15,993 bases of DNA, from contig JAIRSD010000070.1 of the NCBI GenBank assembly GCA_031255615.1, positions 1 through 15,993 on the forward strand. Reading direction: 5' to 3'. The translations under genes and the position numbers were made by a program. Below, in pieces: positions 1 through 8,540 of the stretch. The stretch is from Treponema sp. GTDB lineage: Bacteria > Spirochaetota > Spirochaetia > Treponematales > Breznakiellaceae. The notes under the pieces are model-generated. The model saw nothing but the letters and a program-made list of their open reading frames with translations, made no database searches and had not been told where the DNA came from. Every line of letters starts with the position of its first letter. Within the stretch, counting starts at the first letter, position 1.

Positions 1-659
1 TTGTTGACGATGACCACCTTGCCGCCGGTCCGCAGGGTATAGCGGGGAAGGGAGGCGGCGGGGTTCACCGTCAGGCTGGTGCCCAGGACCAGCATCAGGT
101 CCGCAGCCTGGGCCTCCTCCACGGCTTCCCGCAAAGCCTCCATGGGGAGGCTTTCGCCGAAAAACGTGATAGCCGGTTTCAGGACCCCGCCGCAGGCGGG
201 GCAGGTTGGGAGGCCCCCGGAACGGACAATGGCGGCGGCCTCCTCAAAATCCATGCGGATCCCGGAACAGCGCAGGCAGTAATGGACGCGGGGGGACCCG
301 TGGACTTCGATGACGCGCCGGGATCCGGCCTTCTGGTGCAGCAGATCGATGTTCTGGGTGATCAGGGCCTTCAGGAATCCCCGCCGTTCCAGCTCCGCCA
401 GACAGGTATGGACCACCGAGGCTTCCTTTTCGTTGACGTTGTAGATAAAAGAACCGGCGGCGCGGTAGTAAAACGACGGGTCTTGCCGGAAGTATTCAAT
501 ATCGAAGATTTTTTCCGCGTCCATGTCGTTATACAGACCGTTCTTCCCCCGAAAATCCCGGATTCCCGAAAGGGTGCTCACCCCCGCGCCGGTCAGGGCC
601 GCGCAGCGCCCCGCCCCGGTAATCGCCCGGTAGAGTTCCTCGATGTTTCCGTTGTCCAT
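1..659 (-). CDS. Sir2-family NAD-dependent protein deacylase (sirtuin), 3' end outside the window
   Basis: Read on the minus strand from ATG at 659; the frame is open to the window edge, so about 219 residues are visible and the C-terminus is missing. All sirtuin landmarks are present: GAGVS at residues 24-28, GIRDFRG at 32-38, QNID at 102-105, the catalytic His120 in EVHGS, a zinc ribbon with Cys128, Cys131, Cys153 and Cys156, FFGE at 166-169, and GTSLTVNPAA at 193-202. Sirtuins remove acyl groups from lysine using NAD+ and release nicotinamide and O-acyl-ADP-ribose in the cytosol. The GIRDFRGKNGLY stretch and overall spacing resemble the Thermotoga-type (class U) bacterial enzymes more than SIRT5-like CobB; that subclass call is from memory. 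A GGGAGG Shine-Dalgarno sits about 7 nt upstream of the ATG. The gene follows the FAD oxidoreductase on the same strand after 139 bp; co-transcription is possible but not shown. Confidence 0.93.
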   Translation of the reverse strand, partial: MDNGNIEELYRAITGAGRCAALTGAGVSTLSGIRDFRGKNGLYNDMDAEKIFDIEYFRQDPSFYYRAAGSFIYNVNEKEASVVHTCLAELERRGFLKALITQNIDLLHQKAGSRRVIEVHGSPRVHYCLRCSGIRMDFEEAAAIVRSGGLPTCPACGGVLKPAITFFGESLPMEALREAVEEAQAADLMLVLGTSLTVNPAASLPRYTLRTGGKVVIVN

Positions 660-798
660 AGGCATCCTCCCGCAGAGGCCGTTTTTAAGCGGTTGCCGTT
701 CAGAATGTGCGGCGCTGCACAACCCCCTAAGGCGTTCCCCAAAACCGGCCGGCTTGCGAACGGCCCCCATATCGCCCCGGAGGAGGCAAGCAGGCAGG

Positions 799-2175
799 CT
801 ATTGGGTCTTTTGCTCCGCCCGGAGCATCGCCGCCAGGTCCCGTTCCGCGTAATCCGCCATGCTGCCGGCCTTTTGCCAGAGCAGGTCCGCCCTAGCGGC
901 CCAGGAGGCAAGGCCGGCGGGATTCCGGGGGTAGGCCAGGTAATGCCGGTACACCTTTTCCCCGATAGACGACGCGGTAAGAAGGTTGCCCAGGGCCGCC
1001 GGGGAAAGCCCCCCGGAGAAGAATCCCCCCAGCAGTTTCAGAATCAGATTCCCCCGGCCCTTCTCATCGTCGTCCTCATACACGATGCTGTGCTTGAACT
1101 CGTAGTCGTTCTCCTCCTCGGTGCAGCGGGTGGCGGGGCAGAGCATGGCCAGATTCTTGGCGAACAGAGCCCCCTGCTCCTCGATGTACCGGGTGTTGAC
1201 CTTCCACAGGGCCTCCGTCCCGGGATAGCCGCCGTCCTTCATGGCCCGGCCCGCCTCTTCCGCCGCGATGGAACAGAGGAGCCAGCCGTAGGGAACCCCC
1301 TCCCCGGACCAGGGGTTGGAGATGCAGGCGGCGCTTCCCAGGGCCGCAAAACCGTCGGCCACAAAGCTGTAGGGGGGCCGCCGGTAGGGGGTGCTTCCCT
1401 GTTCGATATGATCCAGCGTGTAGGGAGGGAGGTAGCCCTTGGCGGCGAAACGCTTAAAACAACGCTCCGCGTAATCAAAGGAAAGGTTCGCCCCTATACC
1501 CATGATGGCGCCCCCCTTTTCATGCTGCGGGGCAAGCCAGGCCTTGTAGTGGACCCAGGTGGTGTTCAGCTCCACCTTGTCCCTTTCCGGATCCCGCAGG
1601 TTGACGTAGTGGAGGACCACATAGAACTGATCCCGGGGGCCGGTAGCAAAATTCTCCACCCCGTAATCCCCGGGCAGACTGGTCCGCAGCACCGCCGGAA
1701 TCCCCGAAGCATCGGCGCAGAGCCGGGCCTGTATCCGCAGTTCCTCCCCCGCCCGGTCAAGAACCGCGCCGCAGAGCTTCCCCCGGGAATCAAAAAGGGG
1801 GGATTTAAAGCCGGTTTCATAAAGCAGTTCCGCCCCCTGCTCACGAGCCCAACCGGCAATCCTGCCTATCATGGCCGCCCGCCGCAGGACCAAAATATTG
1901 GCCCGGCTTTTCTTGGGATAGTTGTTCAACGCCGACCGGAGCATCCCCAGATTGAAAGAAGCCACATACTCAGGATCCCCCGGCGCCGGTTCGTGCAGAC
2001 CAAACCGGGCGAACTGATCCTTGGCTATATGGATAATGTAGTAGTCGCCCCCCAGCTTCTCCTCCGGCGACAGGTCGCACACCAGCGTCCGGTAACCCTG
2101 CCGGGCCATCAGTCCCGCAAAATAGAGCCCCGCCGTGGAGCCCCCCACCACCAAAACATCGACGCTCTTTTCCAT
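799..2175 (-). CDS. FAD-dependent oxidoreductase, geranylgeranyl reductase/FixC-like
   Basis: A 458-residue protein starting at ATG 2175 with a GGGGGAA ribosome site. The N-terminal Rossmann nucleotide-binding motif is VVGGSTAG (residues 9-16), a variant of GxGxxG. DASG at 155-158 and GSAACISNPWSGEG at 280-293 correspond to the second FAD contact of the geranylgeranyl-reductase/halogenase-like superfamily, where the usual form is GDAAG...NPxxGGG. Here Asp is replaced by Ser281, which is unusual because that Asp normally contacts the FAD ribityl or phosphate. The substrate cannot be read from sequence; reduction of a polyprenyl or quinone-like lipid is only a family-level guess. No signal peptide or clear transmembrane segment is seen. 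The gene occupies the place downstream of rpoB where rpoC is expected and appears to have its own extended -10 promoter. A sirtuin follows on the same strand. Confidence 0.8.
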   Translation of the reverse strand: MEKSVDVLVVGGSTAGLYFAGLMARQGYRTLVCDLSPEEKLGGDYYIIHIAKDQFARFGLHEPAPGDPEYVASFNLGMLRSALNNYPKKSRANILVLRRAAMIGRIAGWAREQGAELLYETGFKSPLFDSRGKLCGAVLDRAGEELRIQARLCADASGIPAVLRTSLPGDYGVENFATGPRDQFYVVLHYVNLRDPERDKVELNTTWVHYKAWLAPQHEKGGAIMGIGANLSFDYAERCFKRFAAKGYLPPYTLDHIEQGSTPYRRPPYSFVADGFAALGSAACISNPWSGEGVPYGWLLCSIAAEEAGRAMKDGGYPGTEALWKVNTRYIEEQGALFAKNLAMLCPATRCTEEENDYEFKHSIVYEDDDEKGRGNLILKLLGGFFSGGLSPAALGNLLTASSIGEKVYRHYLAYPRNPAGLASWAARADLLWQKAGSMADYAERDLAAMLRAEQKTQ

Positions 2176-2193
2176 AAGGTTTCCCCCGCCGGT

Positions 2194-2202
2194 ATTGTAC
2201 CA
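2194..2202 (-). promoter_or_regulatory. Candidate extended -10 promoter of the FAD oxidoreductase gene
   Basis: The minus strand reads TGGTACAAT, an extended -10 (TGn plus TACAAT, 5 of 6 consensus), about 19 nt before the ATG at 2175. No recognisable -35 lies 16-18 nt upstream, as is usual for extended -10 promoters. Prediction by eye only. Confidence 0.45.
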
Positions 2203-2257
2203 CAGTTTTCCCGCCCGCCGGATACTATGTATGACAACAAAGAACAGCGGCGCTCAG

Positions 2258-2296
2258 TTGAGAAAATTCCGCATATCAAGTGAATGTTGGGCGCGT
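2258..2296 (-). repeat. Copy C: diverged tail of the three-hairpin dispersed element
   Basis: On the minus strand this 39-nt stretch (CGCGCCCAACATTCACT, then TTTTCTCAA at the end) matches the tail of copy B (15099-15137) at about 30 of 39 positions without gaps. The conserved 68-nt core seen in copies A and B is not recognisable next to it, so this is either a truncated copy or a related element that shares only the tail. It lies in the rpoB-FAD gene gap. Confidence 0.55.
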
Positions 2297-2351
2297 TTTG
2301 GTTCGGCCTCCCCCGCCGGCGCATCCATGCCGTCGGCCTAAAAACAGCAAG

Positions 2352-2375
2352 GGCCGCCGGAAAAAAGCGGCGGCC
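2352..2375 (-). terminator. Possible terminator of the rpoB operon
   Basis: A perfect 8-bp GC stem (GGCCGCCG with CGGCGGCC) closes an 8-nt loop, about 95-115 nt after the rpoB stop. On the minus strand a run of five T follows the stem after about ten bases (CTTGCTGTTTTTAGG). The distance from stem to T run is longer than in a classical intrinsic terminator, so the call is moderate. Confidence 0.5.
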
Positions 2376-2444
2376 GTCATTGCGAAACCGATGGGAATCA
2401 CGCGATCCAGCGGCTGGGTTTTGGGAAAGACAATACCCCTTCGA

Positions 2445-2461
2445 CCCGGCCAAAGGCCGGG
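2445..2461 (-). terminator. Hairpin immediately after the rpoB stop
   Basis: CCCGGCC and GGCCGGG form a perfect 7-bp stem with a 3-nt loop, starting 7 nt past the rpoB stop codon. No T tract follows on the minus strand, so it may act as a 3'-end stabiliser or processing site rather than as an intrinsic terminator. Confidence 0.45.
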
Positions 2462-2468
2462 CCCTGGG

Positions 2469-5400
2469 TTAAAAGTTGCTCCCGCTCTTGGTAATAAGTT
2501 CCTCATCCCTTTCCGTCAAGGGAATCTGTTTTCCCTTGGCGTCGTAAATGGTCAGGTCCAGGGCCAGTCCCCGGAGTTCCTGGACCAATACGTTGAAGGA
2601 TTCGGGAATCCCCGCGGTAGTGGAGGGCTCCCCTTTGACGATGGCCTCATAAATCTTGGAACGGCCGGTCATATCATCGGATTTGATGGTCAACAGTTCC
2701 TGCAAGGTGTTGGCCGCGCCGTAGGCCTCCAGAGCCCAGACTTCCATTTCCCCCAACCGCTGGCCGCCGAATTGGGCCTTGCCTCCCAGGGGCTGCTGGG
2801 TGACCAAGGAATAGGGGCCCGTAGAACGGGCATGCATCTTATCGTCAACCAGGTGGTGAAGTTTCAGGAAGTAGATAACCCCGCAGAAGATGGGATTCAC
2901 AAAACTTTCCCCCGTGCGGCCGTCATACAGGGTCGTCTTACTGGTAACGGGGAGTCCCGCCTCCCTGAGCTTCTCCTCAATTTGCCCGGTTGAGGGGGAC
3001 TGGAATACCGGCGCGGAGTACCATTCGTCCAGGGTAGAACCGGCCCACCCAAGCTCCGTCTCCAAAAGTTGGCCGATGTTCATCCGGGAAGGCACTCCCA
3101 GGGGGGTAAGGCACAGATCCAGGGGGGTGCCGTCTTCCATGTAGGGCATGTCTTCCTCCGGGAGAATCCGGGCCACCACCCCTTTGTTGCCGTGGCGGCC
3201 GGCCATCTTATCCCCCTCCCTCAGTTTCCGCTTGGTGGCGATAAGGACCTTTACCACCTCATCTACCCCGGGGTTAAGATCGTCTCCGGCGCTGCGTTTA
3301 AGCCGCTGAATATCAATGATCGTACCTTCCACCCCGTGGGGCACCCGGAGGGAGGAATCCCGAACCTCCTTGGCCTTCTCTCCAAAGATCGAGTTCAGGA
3401 GCTTGAATTCCGGGGTTGTTTCGGTCTCGCTCTTGGGAGTCACCTTGCCGACCAGGATGTCCCCGGAACGGACCTTGGCCCCCACCATGATGATCCCTTC
3501 ACTATCCAGGTTATCGAGACTCTTTTCCGAGGTATTGGGAATATCGTGGGTAATCTTTTCCGGCCCCAGTTTGGTTTCCCGCACCTCGGTAAGAAATTCC
3601 TTGATATGGATGGAGGTAAACATATCCTCCTTCACCACCCGCTCGGAGATAAGGATAGAATCTTCATAGTTGTAGCCGTTCCAGGGCATAAAGCCCACCA
3701 GGATATTCCGGCCCAAAGCCAATTCCCCTTTCCGGGTGGCGGGACCGTCGGCAATCACCTGACCGCGGGTTATTCTTTCCCCAACGTTGACAATGGGCCG
3801 TTGGTTGTAACAGGTATCCTGGTTGGTCCGCTGGTATTTCACCAGCCGGTACATATCCAAACCTTCCCCGTTGGTCTCGGGGATGGGGCCCTCGCTATTT
3901 TCCGGTTCAACGACAATTTCCTGGGAAGTAACCCGACGAACCACCCCGCCGCGCCGGGCCTTTACCAGGACCCCTGAATCGTAGGCGCATTTTCCTTCCA
4001 TCCCGGTCCCCACCCTGGGAGCCTCGGGAAACACCAGGGGAACCGCCTGACGCTGCATATTGGAACCCATAAGGGCCCGGTTGGCGTCATCGTGTTCAAG
4101 GAAGGGAATAAGAGAGGCGGAAACAGAGATGATCTGCTTGGGGGACACGTCCATGTACTGGATTTCCTGGGGGGAACGGGTTGTGTAATCCCCCTGGCGG
4201 CGGCAGGAGACCTGCTCGTCCGCAAAGGAACCGTTGTCGTTCAATTTTGCGGAAGCCTGGGCGATGTAGTAGCGGTCCTCGTCCATGGCGGAAAGGTATT
4301 CAACTTCCTCCGCCGCCCTGCCGTCCACCACCTTGCGGTAAGGGGTTTCCAAGAAGCCGTATTCGTTCACCCGTGTATAATTCGCCAGGGATACGATAAG
4401 GCCGATATTCGGCCCCTCCGGGGTCTCGATGGGACACATGCGGCCGTAATGGGTGTAATGGACATCCCGGACTTCAAAACCCGCCCGTTCACGGGAAAGA
4501 CCGCCGGGCCCCAGGGCGTTGAGTCTCCGCTTGTGGGTCAGCTCCGCCAGGGGATTCACCTGATCCATGAACTGGGAAAGCTGGCTGGAACCGAAGAATT
4601 CCTTGATCGCCGCCACCACCGGCTTAATCGAAACAAGGTCCTGGGGCTTAATGGTATCGGTCTCCTTGAGACTCATCCGTTCCTTGGCGATCCGTTCCAT
4701 GCGGCTAAAGGCGGTCTTCATGGAATTTGCCATCAGCTCGCCCACGGAACGGACCCGGCGGTTCCCCAAGTGGTCTATATCGTCAATATTTTCATCCCCC
4801 ACATAGACCTTGATGAGGAATTTCATGGTGGCGATAATATCCTGTTTGGTAAGGGTAAATTCCTCCAGGGGAACCTTATAGTCAAATTTTTTGTTAAGTT
4901 TGTAACGCCCCACCTTGCCTAAATCGTAACGGCGGCTGGTAAAGAACATCCCCAAAAGATCCTTCCCCGCCGCTTCCACGGTAATGGATTCTCCGGGCAT
5001 AAGCACCGAATACACCGTCGAAAGGGCGTCCTCCCTGGACGGTTCATCCCGGCTGGGGTCTTCCTTAACAAATTTGATCTCCTCCCGCTCAAAGCAGTTG
5101 AGGAGCATGTCGGAATTAAGGGAGGATTCTGCATCAAAGTCGATCACCTCCACTTCCGCAACGCCGTTAGCCAACAGTTCGTCAACGTTGTGGGGGTGGA
5201 GTTTTTCTCCGGCCCGGTAGAGCTTCTTCTTCTCTTCGTCCTTCTTTGCCGAAGCCTCCTCCGGATCTTCGGCTGCGGAGATCCATACGGCGGAGGCGAG
5301 AATCCGTCCGGAGAACCGCTCCCTCGTCTCCCGGTCATCCTTTACTTCCAGGGTCTCCGTCGTATAGAAGGCCTGGATAATGTCTTCCCGGCTTTCGTAA

Positions 5401-6020
5401 CCCAGGGCCCGAAGGAATATGGTCCCTAGGATCCGCTTTTTCCGGTCGATCTTGGCGTAGATAAGCTCTCTTTTCTGGTCGATTTCGAATTCCAGCCAAC
5501 TGCCCCGGTAGGGGATGATCCGGGATGAGTAGATACCCTTTTCATGGCTGAAAATGACTCCCGGGGAACGGTGAATCTGGGAAACCACCACCCGCTCCGC
5601 GCCGTTGATGATAAAGGTCCCCCGCTCGGTCATAATGGGGATATCCCCCATGTAAATGTCTTTTTGGCGGATTTCACCGGTCTGGGTAAAGATCAAATTT
5701 ACCCGGGCCTTAAGGGACACCGCATAGGTCAGGCCCTTCTGTTTACAATCCTGTTCGGAGAATTTGATATTATCCTCATCCAGCATGTAATAGTCATAAG
5801 CCAGAACCATATCTCCATTGGGGCTTTCGATGGGAAAGGTGGTCCGGAACACCTCCTCCAGACCCTGCGGAGCCGGTTTATTGCCCGCCCGTAAAATTTC
5901 CCGCTGGAGGAAACGTTCATAGGACCCAAGCTGGATGCCGATCAGATCCGGCAATTCCATCACATCCTGAATTTCCTTACCAATATAAGTCCGACTCCCA
6001 TCCGCTTTTCCTTCCATCAT
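2469..6020 (-). CDS. rpoB: DNA-directed RNA polymerase subunit beta
   Basis: Full-length RpoB of 1183 residues from ATG at 6020. This start was preferred over an in-frame GTG at 6065 because GGGGGA lies 5-8 nt before the ATG-ATG pair, while the GTG has no site. The subunit forms half of the RNA polymerase active-site cleft. Landmarks are [10 protein letters not shown] at 478-487, THKRR at 495-499, ALGPGG, the [17 protein letters not shown] block, [13 protein letters not shown] and [12 protein letters not shown] with catalytic lysines, and the C-terminal [20 protein letters not shown] block that contacts beta-prime. Residue 501, equivalent to E. coli Ser531, is Asn (codon 4520-4518); Asp516 and His526 equivalents are conserved. 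The length fits a Treponema RpoB. It is last in the block, 174 nt after rplL with a hairpin between. rpoC does not follow, which is unusual. Confidence 0.98.
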   Translation of the reverse strand: MMEGKADGSRTYIGKEIQDVMELPDLIGIQLGSYERFLQREILRAGNKPAPQGLEEVFRTTFPIESPNGDMVLAYDYYMLDEDNIKFSEQDCKQKGLTYAVSLKARVNLIFTQTGEIRQKDIYMGDIPIMTERGTFIINGAERVVVSQIHRSPGVIFSHEKGIYSSRIIPYRGSWLEFEIDQKRELIYAKIDRKKRILGTIFLRALGYESREDIIQAFYTTETLEVKDDRETRERFSGRILASAVWISAAEDPEEASAKKDEEKKKLYRAGEKLHPHNVDELLANGVAEVEVIDFDAESSLNSDMLLNCFEREEIKFVKEDPSRDEPSREDALSTVYSVLMPGESITVEAAGKDLLGMFFTSRRYDLGKVGRYKLNKKFDYKVPLEEFTLTKQDIIATMKFLIKVYVGDENIDDIDHLGNRRVRSVGELMANSMKTAFSRMERIAKERMSLKETDTIKPQDLVSIKPVVAAIKEFFGSSQLSQFMDQVNPLAELTHKRRLNALGPGGLSRERAGFEVRDVHYTHYGRMCPIETPEGPNIGLIVSLANYTRVNEYGFLETPYRKVVDGRAAEEVEYLSAMDEDRYYIAQASAKLNDNGSFADEQVSCRRQGDYTTRSPQEIQYMDVSPKQIISVSASLIPFLEHDDANRALMGSNMQRQAVPLVFPEAPRVGTGMEGKCAYDSGVLVKARRGGVVRRVTSQEIVVEPENSEGPIPETNGEGLDMYRLVKYQRTNQDTCYNQRPIVNVGERITRGQVIADGPATRKGELALGRNILVGFMPWNGYNYEDSILISERVVKEDMFTSIHIKEFLTEVRETKLGPEKITHDIPNTSEKSLDNLDSEGIIMVGAKVRSGDILVGKVTPKSETETTPEFKLLNSIFGEKAKEVRDSSLRVPHGVEGTIIDIQRLKRSAGDDLNPGVDEVVKVLIATKRKLREGDKMAGRHGNKGVVARILPEEDMPYMEDGTPLDLCLTPLGVPSRMNIGQLLETELGWAGSTLDEWYSAPVFQSPSTGQIEEKLREAGLPVTSKTTLYDGRTGESFVNPIFCGVIYFLKLHHLVDDKMHARSTGPYSLVTQQPLGGKAQFGGQRLGEMEVWALEAYGAANTLQELLTIKSDDMTGRSKIYEAIVKGEPSTTAGIPESFNVLVQELRGLALDLTIYDAKGKQIPLTERDEELITKSGSNF

Positions 6021-6141
6021 TTGTTCCCCCTGTCCGAACAAGCCCGGTCCTGCCTCACGAATCACAAAAGGGGCCGGTTATACACCGAAACCCCGCCCAT
6101 GATGGTGAGAAGAATAGGTCCCCCTAAGGGGCGTTGAAAGC

Positions 6142-6166
6142 ATGCCCGTCCGGGAAGAACGGGCAT
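6142..6166 (-). terminator. Hairpin in the rplL-rpoB gap, possible attenuator or processing site
   Basis: ATGCCCGT pairs with ACGGGCAT (8 bp) around a 9-nt loop, about 30 nt after the rplL stop. No T run follows on the minus strand. In E. coli a partial terminator and an RNase III site lie in the same gap, lowering rpoB relative to rplL; the position here is equivalent, but the function is inferred. Confidence 0.5.
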
Positions 6167-6194
6167 ACCCTTAACTTCATTATTCTGTCGAGTC

Positions 6195-6581
6195 TTACTG
6201 AATATCAACGGTACCGCCCGCGGCAGTGATCGATTCCTTGATTTTGTCGGCTTCTTCTTTCGAAACATTCTCCTTAAGAGGCTTGGGAGCGCCCTCGACC
6301 AAATCCTTGGCTTCCTTAAGGCCAAGTCCCGTAACGGCCCGGACTTCCTTGATAACCGCAATCTTTTTGGTGTCATCGTAGGCCTTAAGAACGACGTTAA
6401 ACTCGGTCTTTTCCTCCACCGCCTCGGGGGCCGCACCGCCCGCGGGGGCTCCCATCGCTACCGCCACCGGCGCGGCGGCGGATACACCGAACTTCTCTTC
6501 CAGGGCCTTAACCAATTCGGAAACTTCCAGAACGGTCATGGATGAAATCGCCTCGATAATCTCTTCTTTTGTGGCTGCCAT
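6195..6581 (-). CDS. rplL: 50S ribosomal protein L7/L12
   Basis: 128 residues, the usual length. It has the N-terminal dimerisation helices (about residues 1-33), an Ala/Gly/Pro-rich hinge (about 35-55) and the C-terminal factor-binding domain with [20 protein letters not shown] at about 75-95 and a final GTVDIQ-type end. Four copies or more form the ribosomal stalk on L10 and recruit translation GTPases. The start ATG at 6581 has AAGGAG about 8 nt upstream. It lies between rplJ, after a hairpin-rich 139-nt gap, and rpoB. The strong site and the hairpins on both sides would suit the known need for several L7/L12 per ribosome, but this regulation is inferred. Confidence 0.98.
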   Translation of the reverse strand: MAATKEEIIEAISSMTVLEVSELVKALEEKFGVSAAAPVAVAMGAPAGGAAPEAVEEKTEFNVVLKAYDDTKKIAVIKEVRAVTGLGLKEAKDLVEGAPKPLKENVSKEEADKIKESITAAGGTVDIQ

Positions 6582-6606
6582 CTTAGCTTCTCCTTACTGG
6601 GTAATA

Positions 6607-6692
6607 GCGCCCCACAGGGGGCGCGGAGGCCGGTCGAAAGAAACCGGCCCTATATAATCCAACAGGACAGCAGCTTCGGACCCCTCGGTCCG
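6607..6692 (-). promoter_or_regulatory. Three consecutive hairpins in the rplJ-rplL gap
   Basis: Three perfect GC-rich inverted repeats lie end to end between rplJ and rplL: 6607-6624 (GCGCCCC/GGGGCGC, 4-nt loop), 6628-6649 (GGCCGGT/ACCGGCC, 8-nt loop) and 6677-6692 (CGGACC/GGTCCG, 4-nt loop). None is followed by a T run. They could be processing sites, stabilisers or barriers that set the rplL to rplJ ratio. Confidence 0.5.
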
Positions 6693-6720
6693 GGAAGCCT
6701 GAAGGATCAATATACGTTAC

Positions 6721-7260
6721 TTAGGCGGTTTTTTGATCCCCCACCGCCTTGATGCAGCGCACCAGCCGGGCGGGAATATCGTTGAGGGCCCCCGCCAAAT
6801 TCCGGGCCGGGCCATTTATCACCGACATAAACATGGAAATAAGTTCCAGCCTGCCGGGAAGTTTCGAAAAGGCGGCGGTTTCCTGGGCGGAATACACCGA
6901 ATCGCCGATAAGGGCCCCCTTAATCCGCAGGGCCGGGGCTTCCTGGGTAAAATTCAGGAGAATCCTGGCAACCTCGTTGGAATCCTTGGGGGCAATCGCC
7001 ACCGCCGTGGGCCCTATCAGATAATCCGCCACCTGGGGGGGGGCGGAAAGCTGTTCAAAGGCAATCCGGGCAAAATTGTTCTTGACAACCTTGTACAGAA
7101 CATCTTTACCCCGCAGTTGTTTCCGCAGGTTGGTTATCTGCTCCACCGTAAGGCCCCGGTAATCGGTAAAAATAAAATCCCTGGACCCGCTCAGGGCCCC
7201 TTTAATTTCCTCGATGGCCTTGGTTTTGCTTTCCTGAATCCTCTTCGCTACAATCGCCAC
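6721..7260 (-). CDS. rplJ: 50S ribosomal protein L10
   Basis: 179 residues from a GTG start at 7260, with GAGGAG about 6 nt upstream. The N-terminal domain (AIVAKRIQ..., then FTDYRGLTVEQITNLRKQLR at about 31-50, KVVKNNFARIA at about 57-67) binds 23S rRNA with L11; the C-terminal helix carries L7/L12 dimers. The length is typical. It follows rplA after 60 nt. A tract of nine C (minus strand) at 7035-7043 lies within the codons for S-A-P-P-Q, a homopolymer prone to slippage inside an essential gene. In many bacteria L10 with L7/L12 represses its own mRNA through a leader; the 60-nt gap here shows no obvious such structure. Confidence 0.98.
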   Translation of the reverse strand: MAIVAKRIQESKTKAIEEIKGALSGSRDFIFTDYRGLTVEQITNLRKQLRGKDVLYKVVKNNFARIAFEQLSAPPQVADYLIGPTAVAIAPKDSNEVARILLNFTQEAPALRIKGALIGDSVYSAQETAAFSKLPGRLELISMFMSVINGPARNLAGALNDIPARLVRCIKAVGDQKTA

Positions 7261-7320
7261 GTTAATCTCCTCTTATGGATCTACGGACACCCGCAAATTC
7301 CGAAACTAAGAAACCGGGAG

Positions 7321-8001
7321 TTATTCCTCGTCTTTGATCGAAACCCAGACTCCGGGCCCCATGGTAGAAGCCACCGAAACGGTCTGGATGAACTCACCCT
7401 TGGCATCGGCGGGACGTTTACGCTTTATTTCGGTAACAACGGTCTTTACATTTTCCGCCAGCTTTTCATTCTCCATTGAGACCTTTCCCACCGCCAAATG
7501 CACCACCCCGGTCTTGTCGGTCCGGAATTCAATGCGGCCCTTTTTCAGCTCCGCCAGGGCGCCCTTGATATCAAAGGTGACGGTACCGGCCTTGGGATTG
7601 GGCATAAGCCCCTTACGGCCCAGGACCATACCAAGTTTACCCACATCCTTCATCATATCCGGGGTAGCCACCGCCACATCGAATTCGGTCCAGCCGCCCT
7701 TTATTTTTTCGATCAGATCGTCGGCTCCCACAAAGGTCGCCCCCGCGTCCTGAGCTTCTTTTTCCTTTTCGGGCTTGCAAAAGACCAGGATCTTCTTTTC
7801 GCCCCGGAACTGGTGGGGAAGCACCATCGTGTCCCGAACGGACTGGCTCTTTTTAAGGGTCAATTTGACAGAAAGATCCACGGTTTCGTCAAATTTAGCA
7901 TAGGCCATATTCTTTAATAGATTCAGGGCCTCTTGAATATCGTAGGACGCGGCAGAATCATACTTTTTAATGTTTTCCTGGTATCTTTTCCCACGGTTCA
8001 T
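7321..8001 (-). CDS. rplA: 50S ribosomal protein L1
   Basis: 226 residues, the family length. Characteristic stretches are [15 protein letters not shown] at the N-terminus, [20 protein letters not shown] (about 38-57), [11 protein letters not shown] (about 129-139) and [19 protein letters not shown] near the C-terminal RNA-binding part. L1 forms the mobile stalk at the E site of the 50S subunit and in many bacteria represses translation of its own L11-L1 mRNA. Its ATG overlaps the rplK stop by 4 nt (ATGA), so the two genes are almost certainly translationally coupled. rplJ follows after 60 nt. Confidence 0.98.
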   Translation of the reverse strand: MNRGKRYQENIKKYDSAASYDIQEALNLLKNMAYAKFDETVDLSVKLTLKKSQSVRDTMVLPHQFRGEKKILVFCKPEKEKEAQDAGATFVGADDLIEKIKGGWTEFDVAVATPDMMKDVGKLGMVLGRKGLMPNPKAGTVTFDIKGALAELKKGRIEFRTDKTGVVHLAVGKVSMENEKLAENVKTVVTEIKRKRPADAKGEFIQTVSVASTMGPGVWVSIKDEE

Positions 8002-8429
8002 CTTTCTACCTCCACACCCATGGACCGGGCCGTACCGGCGATAATCCGCATGGCGGCTTCGGTATCATTGGCGGAAAGATCCGCCATCTTCAGTTTGGCA
8101 ATTTCTTCGAGTTTTACCTTGGGAAGTTTGCCCACCTTGGTCCGGTGGGATTCCGGGGAACCCTTTTCCAGTTCAATGGCCTTCTTGATAAGCACCGCCG
8201 CGGGGGGGGTCTTCAGGATAAAGGTAAATGTCTTATCCTGGTAAACGGTGATGACCACCGGGATAATAAGACCCGCCTCCATACCCTTGGTCCGGTCGTT
8301 GAACTGCTGGACAAACTGGGGGGCGCTGACTCCGTGGGGGCCGAGGGCGGGGCCTACGGGGGGGGCCGGCGTAGCCTTGCCCGCGGGGCACTGTAGTTTG
8401 ATGAGGGCGGCAATTTTCTTCTTTGCCAT
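7998..8429 (-). CDS. rplK: 50S ribosomal protein L11
   Basis: 143 residues. The N-terminal domain contains [30 protein letters not shown] sequence (residues 10 onward) with the proline-rich face that contacts the GTPase-associated centre; the C-terminal domain contains KPPA-type residues and a [13 protein letters not shown] end that bind 23S rRNA. L11 is also needed for RelA-type stringent signalling in bacteria that have it. The ATG at 8429 has AAGGAG about 7 nt upstream. The gene overlaps rplA by 4 nt and follows nusG after 111 nt. Two tracts of eight C on the coding strand (8212-8219 and 8358-8365) are GC-bias homopolymers. Confidence 0.98.
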   Translation of the reverse strand: MAKKKIAALIKLQCPAGKATPAPPVGPALGPHGVSAPQFVQQFNDRTKGMEAGLIIPVVITVYQDKTFTFILKTPPAAVLIKKAIELEKGSPESHRTKVGKLPKVKLEEIAKLKMADLSANDTEAAMRIIAGTARSMGVEVER

Positions 8430-8469
8430 GTTTTTCTCCTTTGTGGTGCTGCCGTGGCAAGCGGCTAAC

Positions 8470-8532
8470 GGGGCGCAGCCCCTCCCACTTCTCTAAATTC
8501 GAGACTGTTCCAAAACCGCCAGGGTTTTGAAA
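8470..8532 (-). promoter_or_regulatory. Two hairpins in the nusG-rplK gap (possible rplK leader)
   Basis: A 10-bp stem with one G-T pair at 8508-8532 (TTTCAAAACC/GGTTTTGGAA, 5-nt loop) begins 9 nt after the nusG stop, and a small GGGGC/GCCCC hairpin lies at 8470-8482. The larger one is AT-rich and strong enough to form in RNA. It could be a processing site or part of an L1 feedback site ahead of rplK-rplA; neither role can be decided from the sequence. Confidence 0.45.
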
Positions 8533-8540
8533 CCAGGCCG

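Larger units (their letters stand above)
2176..2468. other. Gap downstream of rpoB, no gene; hairpins and a repeat tail in place of rpoC
   Basis: There is no convincing coding region on either strand. Reading on the minus strand from the rpoB stop, it holds a 7-bp hairpin (2445-2461), an 8-bp hairpin with a nearby T run (2352-2375), the repeat tail copy C (2258-2296) and the candidate promoter of the FAD gene. No trace of the start of rpoC was found in any frame. Confidence 0.7.

Noticed and set aside
643..2283. A 546-codon open frame on the plus strand opposite the FAD gene
   Set aside because: It is the antisense shadow of a well-supported flavoprotein gene, caused by GC-rich codons; its product has no recognisable domain and is low-complexity.
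3069..3977. Long plus-strand frames opposite rpoB
   Set aside because: They lie antisense to conserved RpoB motifs and look like compositional artefacts.
6021..6065. Upstream GTG start for rpoB at 6065
   Set aside because: No ribosome site precedes it, while GGGGGA sits correctly before the ATG pair at 6020-6015; the extra 15 residues are not RpoB-like.
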